This document shows, one piece after another, positions 61,332-64,000 of a DNA stretch of 64,000 nucleotides. Each line of letters begins with the position of its first letter. Position 1 is the first letter of the stretch. The notes under the pieces were generated by a model. It was not told the DNA's origin, made no database searches, and was given only the letters and a program-made list of their open reading frames with translations. A program made the position numbers and the translations under genes. The DNA is from Oxalobacter paeniformigenes (GTDB lineage: Bacteria > Pseudomonadota > Gammaproteobacteria > Burkholderiales > Burkholderiaceae_D), in the NCBI RefSeq assembly GCF_027158465.1, contig NZ_JAMKYL010000001.1:620001-684000 (forward strand), in the 5' to 3' direction.

Positions 61332-62171
61332 TCAATCGTTCAACGAAAACCGTATGGGTTGCGTGTACCGGATGGCGACCGGTTTGCCGTGCCGTTTCGC
61401 CGGAGCGTAACGCCAGCGCCGGACGGTTTTCAGCGCCGACTCATCCAGCCTGCGGAATCCGCTGGACTTCTTGATACTGACTTCGCCGACCGTACCATCC
61501 GCCAGAATATACACCGACAGCACGACCAGACCTTCTTCACCCATCCTGCGGGAAATGGCAGGGTAGGGCGGTTTCGGATTGGAAAAGCCCGATCCGTCAG
61601 GTCCGGAAAATCCGTTTCCGCTCCCGCTGCCATGCCCGGAGCCTCCCGTACCGCTTCCGTTCCCGTTGCCTGAAAGCTCGTTGCCGCCTTTTCCCGTACC
61701 GCCGGATGTCGCCTGAAGCCCGGCCCCCCCGGCGACGTTTTTATCCGTCGCTGTCGTGGCGGCGTCATGCGACTGCGTGACCGAAGACGCGACCGAAGGG
61801 GATGTCTGTGAAACGGCAGTCCGGTTCGCCATGGCGCGTTCGGCACGGGACGGAAGCGGTTTTTTCACCATCGCGGTTTTTGGCGCAGAAGCCGCCTTGC
61901 CCTGATCGTGCGTCGTCTTGCCGCGCTCTTTGTGGCCGGGTAGGCCGTCGCCCGCGCGTCCTGCCGCACCGCCACCGGTTCCGCCGGAACCGGATACCAG
62001 CACGCCCGCGATCGGCGGCGTCATCTCAGGCGGATCGGTCACGCTGCCGCAAAGCAGCCAGCAAACCGGCAAGACATGCGCGAGCACCACCAGCGCCAGA
62101 CACAGCCATTCCGCCCGCGACAGGGCGGGCCGCGGAGACGGACGGGAAACGGCGTTACCGGTATGGTTCAT
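61332..62171 (-). CDS. tonB: TonB energy-transducing protein with Gly/Ser-rich linker
   Basis: 279 residues from ATG 62171; the frame is open upstream. A single N-terminal span (CLALVVLAHVLPVCWLL) and the C-terminal TonB domain (PPYPAISRRMGEEGLVVLSVYILADGTVGEVSIKKSSGFRRLDESALKTVRRWRY) are clear. The linker between lacks the usual X-Pro repeats and is instead rich in Gly, Ser and Asn at 178-215. It spans the periplasm to contact outer-membrane receptors. I find no Fur box upstream. It starts the tonB-exbB-exbD operon. Confidence 0.92.
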   Translation of the reverse strand: MNHTGNAVSRPSPRPALSRAEWLCLALVVLAHVLPVCWLLCGSVTDPPEMTPPIAGVLVSGSGGTGGGAAGRAGDGLPGHKERGKTTHDQGKAASAPKTAMVKKPLPSRAERAMANRTAVSQTSPSVASSVTQSHDAATTATDKNVAGGAGLQATSGGTGKGGNELSGNGNGSGTGGSGHGSGSGNGFSGPDGSGFSNPKPPYPAISRRMGEEGLVVLSVYILADGTVGEVSIKKSSGFRRLDESALKTVRRWRYAPAKRHGKPVAIRYTQPIRFSLND

Positions 62172-62444
62172 GAAAACGTGGCATCCGGCCGCACAGGCGG
62201 CCCATGGTTTGCGTAGCGGGTATTGTAGCCGTGAACGCAGCCAAATCCTATATGCCGGAAAAGAGGGGATGGGCACCGTGCAGCAAATCAATACACAACG
62301 CTTGAATAAATGACAGGCGACGGCAATCGCCGTTATGATGGTTCCTGCTCGATGTCAGTACCGGATACCACATTGCGGCGATACCGTAAGGAATGGTACG
62401 AGCGGCGGCATGTCTTGCAAACGGTTTATCGAAAGGACGGCGAC

Positions 62445-62867
62445 ATGAAAACTTCGGCATGGCAAACAGACGGCAAAAAAGCATCGGAAATCATCCGCGA
62501 AAAAATACGGCAGGCGGGCGGACAGATCGAAGTCATCTCTTTCAACCGGAAATGCCGGTATGACATCACGGCAACGGGGGACAGTTTCACCTGTCCGGTA
62601 TTACCAAGGGCATTCAGGTTTGAAGTGTTCGATGTCATCGTTTCGTTGCTGCAAAGGCTTGGCGGAAAGGCGAAAAAAGGGTCGGGACGAAAACGCGTCG
62701 GCCATGAAAAATGTTCCGGCGATACGGTCGTCGGCGCCATCGCGCTGGAATATCTGGGCAAACAGGAAGGCGAGTGGGCCTACGATCCGGTTTTTGTGCT
62801 GGCATCCGTTCTCGATTGGGCGGGCATCGCCGCCAATGAATGGGGAAGAATCCGGCTCTTGCCCTGA
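62445..62867 (+). CDS. Hypothetical protein
   Basis: 140 residues from ATG 62445, with AAAGGA before it; the frame is open upstream but has no family features there. The protein is soluble and basic in the middle (GGKAKKGSGRKRVGHEKC), with alpha/beta segments on either side (GQIEVISFNRKCRYDITATGD; FEVFDVIVSLLQRL; PVFVLASVLDWAGIAANEWGRI). No motif is known to me. It is monocistronic, divergent from tonB. Confidence 0.6.
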   Translation: MKTSAWQTDGKKASEIIREKIRQAGGQIEVISFNRKCRYDITATGDSFTCPVLPRAFRFEVFDVIVSLLQRLGGKAKKGSGRKRVGHEKCSGDTVVGAIALEYLGKQEGEWAYDPVFVLASVLDWAGIAANEWGRIRLLP

Positions 62868-62992
62868 CGGTACGCCAGTCGTCGGGCGTGTCGGGATAGG
62901 CGGTCATGACGCCTTGCCGCTTGCCAGAAACGGGGCGGCAAGAGTATAAAGGCAGTTTTCCGTAAAACCGACCAGAAACCGTGACTGACAAC

Positions 62993-64000
62993 ATGAAAGC
63001 GGCGACGAATTCCAGGGTGTTTTTGCTGATGGCCATGGGCATGATGTCCGCCTTCGGCCCGTTCGTGACGGACTTTTATTTGCCGGGGTTGCCCGCGCTG
63101 GCCGCAAGCTTCGGTACGACGACGTCGTGGGTTCAGATGAGTCTGACGTCCAGCATGATCGGACTGGCCGGCGGTCAGCTCCTGATAGGCCCGGCAAGCG
63201 ACCGTTACGGAAGAAGGATGCCCCTGATGCTGTCGATGGCATTGTTCATCCTCTCGACACTGGCCTGCCTTTTCGCATGGAATATCGAATCGTTCGTCTT
63301 TTTCCGGATATTCCAGGGCATCGCCGGAGCGGGCGGGGTGGTCATTTCCAAATCGGTCGCCGCCGACCTCTATCAGGGCAAGGCACTCAACGACTTCTTT
63401 TCCCTGCTCATGGTCATCAACGGACTGGCGCCCATCGTCGCGCCGGTTCTGGGCGGTTTCATCATGCGCTATACCGACTGGGAAGGCATCTTCATCATCC
63501 TGCTGGCCGTCGGTGTCATCCTGTTCGCCGTCAGCGTGCGTTTCCGTGAATCCCTGCCGCCCGAGCAGCGCATTCCGGGCAGCGTGTGGCGTTCTTTCGG
63601 CAAATTCGTCCCGATCATCCGCAACGGCAGCTTCATGCACTATGTCTGGATACAGACGTTTTCCATGGGCGTCTTTTTCACCTATATCGCTTCATCGCCG
63701 TTTTTGATACAGGAACATTTCCGTCTCGATGCCTTTGCATACAGCCTGTGCTTCGCCATCAATGCATCCGGCATGATCGTCGGCAGCCGGATCACGCCCC
63801 GTTTTTCCGACGTGTTTTCCGCGCTCAAAACCGGTGTGTATGGCCTGTGTATCGCCAGCGGCCTGTTCGTCGCCGTCCTCTTTGCCGGCGGGCTGTTTTA
63901 CGTGATGGAAGCGCTCCTGTTCATCATGATGGTCTTTCTCGGCATGATTTTGCCGACATCGACATCGCTCGCCCTGACGCTGGAACGCAAAAACGCCGGC
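62993..64000 (+). CDS. Bcr/CflA family multidrug MFS transporter, 3' truncated by window
   Basis: 336 codons from ATG 62993 (GTG 62981 possible) to the window end; the normal length is near 400, so about 60 residues lie beyond. The N-terminal FGPFVTDFYLPGLPALAASFGTTTSWVQMSLTSSMIGLAGGQLLIGPASDRYGRRMPL is typical of Bcr/CflA proteins, with the MFS loop motif G-P-A-S-D-R-Y-G-R-R. Span 5 has the P-x-L-G-G-F motif of drug:proton antiporters. Likely exports drugs or amino acids such as cysteine in the Bcr fashion. Confidence 0.92.
   Translation, partial: MKAATNSRVFLLMAMGMMSAFGPFVTDFYLPGLPALAASFGTTTSWVQMSLTSSMIGLAGGQLLIGPASDRYGRRMPLMLSMALFILSTLACLFAWNIESFVFFRIFQGIAGAGGVVISKSVAADLYQGKALNDFFSLLMVINGLAPIVAPVLGGFIMRYTDWEGIFIILLAVGVILFAVSVRFRESLPPEQRIPGSVWRSFGKFVPIIRNGSFMHYVWIQTFSMGVFFTYIASSPFLIQEHFRLDAFAYSLCFAINASGMIVGSRITPRFSDVFSALKTGVYGLCIASGLFVAVLFAGGLFYVMEALLFIMMVFLGMILPTSTSLALTLERKNAG

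Noticed and set aside
62780..63640. A 286-codon minus-strand frame opposite the Bcr/CflA gene
   Set aside because: Antisense to a clear transporter; sequence is highly polar without any motif.

Overview
The window is a gene-dense, fairly GC-rich bacterial chromosome segment. Its best fit is a betaproteobacterium of the order Burkholderiales, possibly Oxalobacteraceae. This rests on the rpmB-rpmG pair, a complete recC-recB-recD operon, tsaB-rimI with a 4Fe-4S uracil-DNA glycosylase, gluQ, an HpnC-type squalene synthase and a biotin-independent malonate decarboxylase operon. The genus is my inference; no rRNA or species-specific marker is present.

Layout. 0-5 kb: a truncated tandem universal stress protein, an FAH-family hydrolase, a hypoxanthine-DNA glycosylase-like protein, a GNAT acetyltransferase and an iron-dependent alcohol dehydrogenase. 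5-9 kb: a Fur-box-controlled operon for ferric-siderophore uptake (two permeases, ATPase, binding lipoprotein); tonB-exbB-exbD lies far away at 60-62 kb. 9-15 kb: a surface-sugar O-acyltransferase, rpmB-rpmG, a lone hpnC, small uncharacterised proteins including one with a 53-codon tandem repeat, and two tRNA genes. 15-19 kb: an exported PLD-type nuclease, two coupled small unknown genes, an XRE regulator and an unknown membrane protein. 19-28 kb: recCBD. 28-34 kb: an AEC transporter, then a sharply AT-rich island carrying an AvaI/BsoBI-type restriction endonuclease and its methyltransferase with an AT-rich gene-free tail, then a DMT transporter, Ogt and a muramidase.

35-42 kb: mdcABCDEGH with a convergent LysR gene (mdcR). 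It encodes every subunit of soluble malonate decarboxylase and the enzymes that make and attach its special prosthetic group. Upstream are a dyad with a LysR T-N11-A core, a second inverted repeat and a pair of 20-base direct repeats. 42-50 kb: a glutamine amidotransferase, an NlpE-like lipoprotein, an S24-type repressor whose catalytic serine is missing, tRNA-Leu, an alpha/beta hydrolase, an MBL-fold enzyme, a zinc alcohol dehydrogenase and two small exported Arg/His/Tyr-rich proteins. 50-64 kb: mostly housekeeping genes (trhP-like, dnaQ, gluQ, tsaB-rimI-udg, exbD/exbB/tonB) with two adjacent CoA-binding paralogues, a MarR/MFS pair and a Bcr/CflA exporter cut by the window end.

The clearest acquired element is the restriction-modification island. 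The most interesting unexplained items are the malonate promoter architecture, the repeat protein at 14.2 kb, the degenerate S24 repressor and the unknown genes beside recBCD. I did not find a convincing wholly new multi-gene system.
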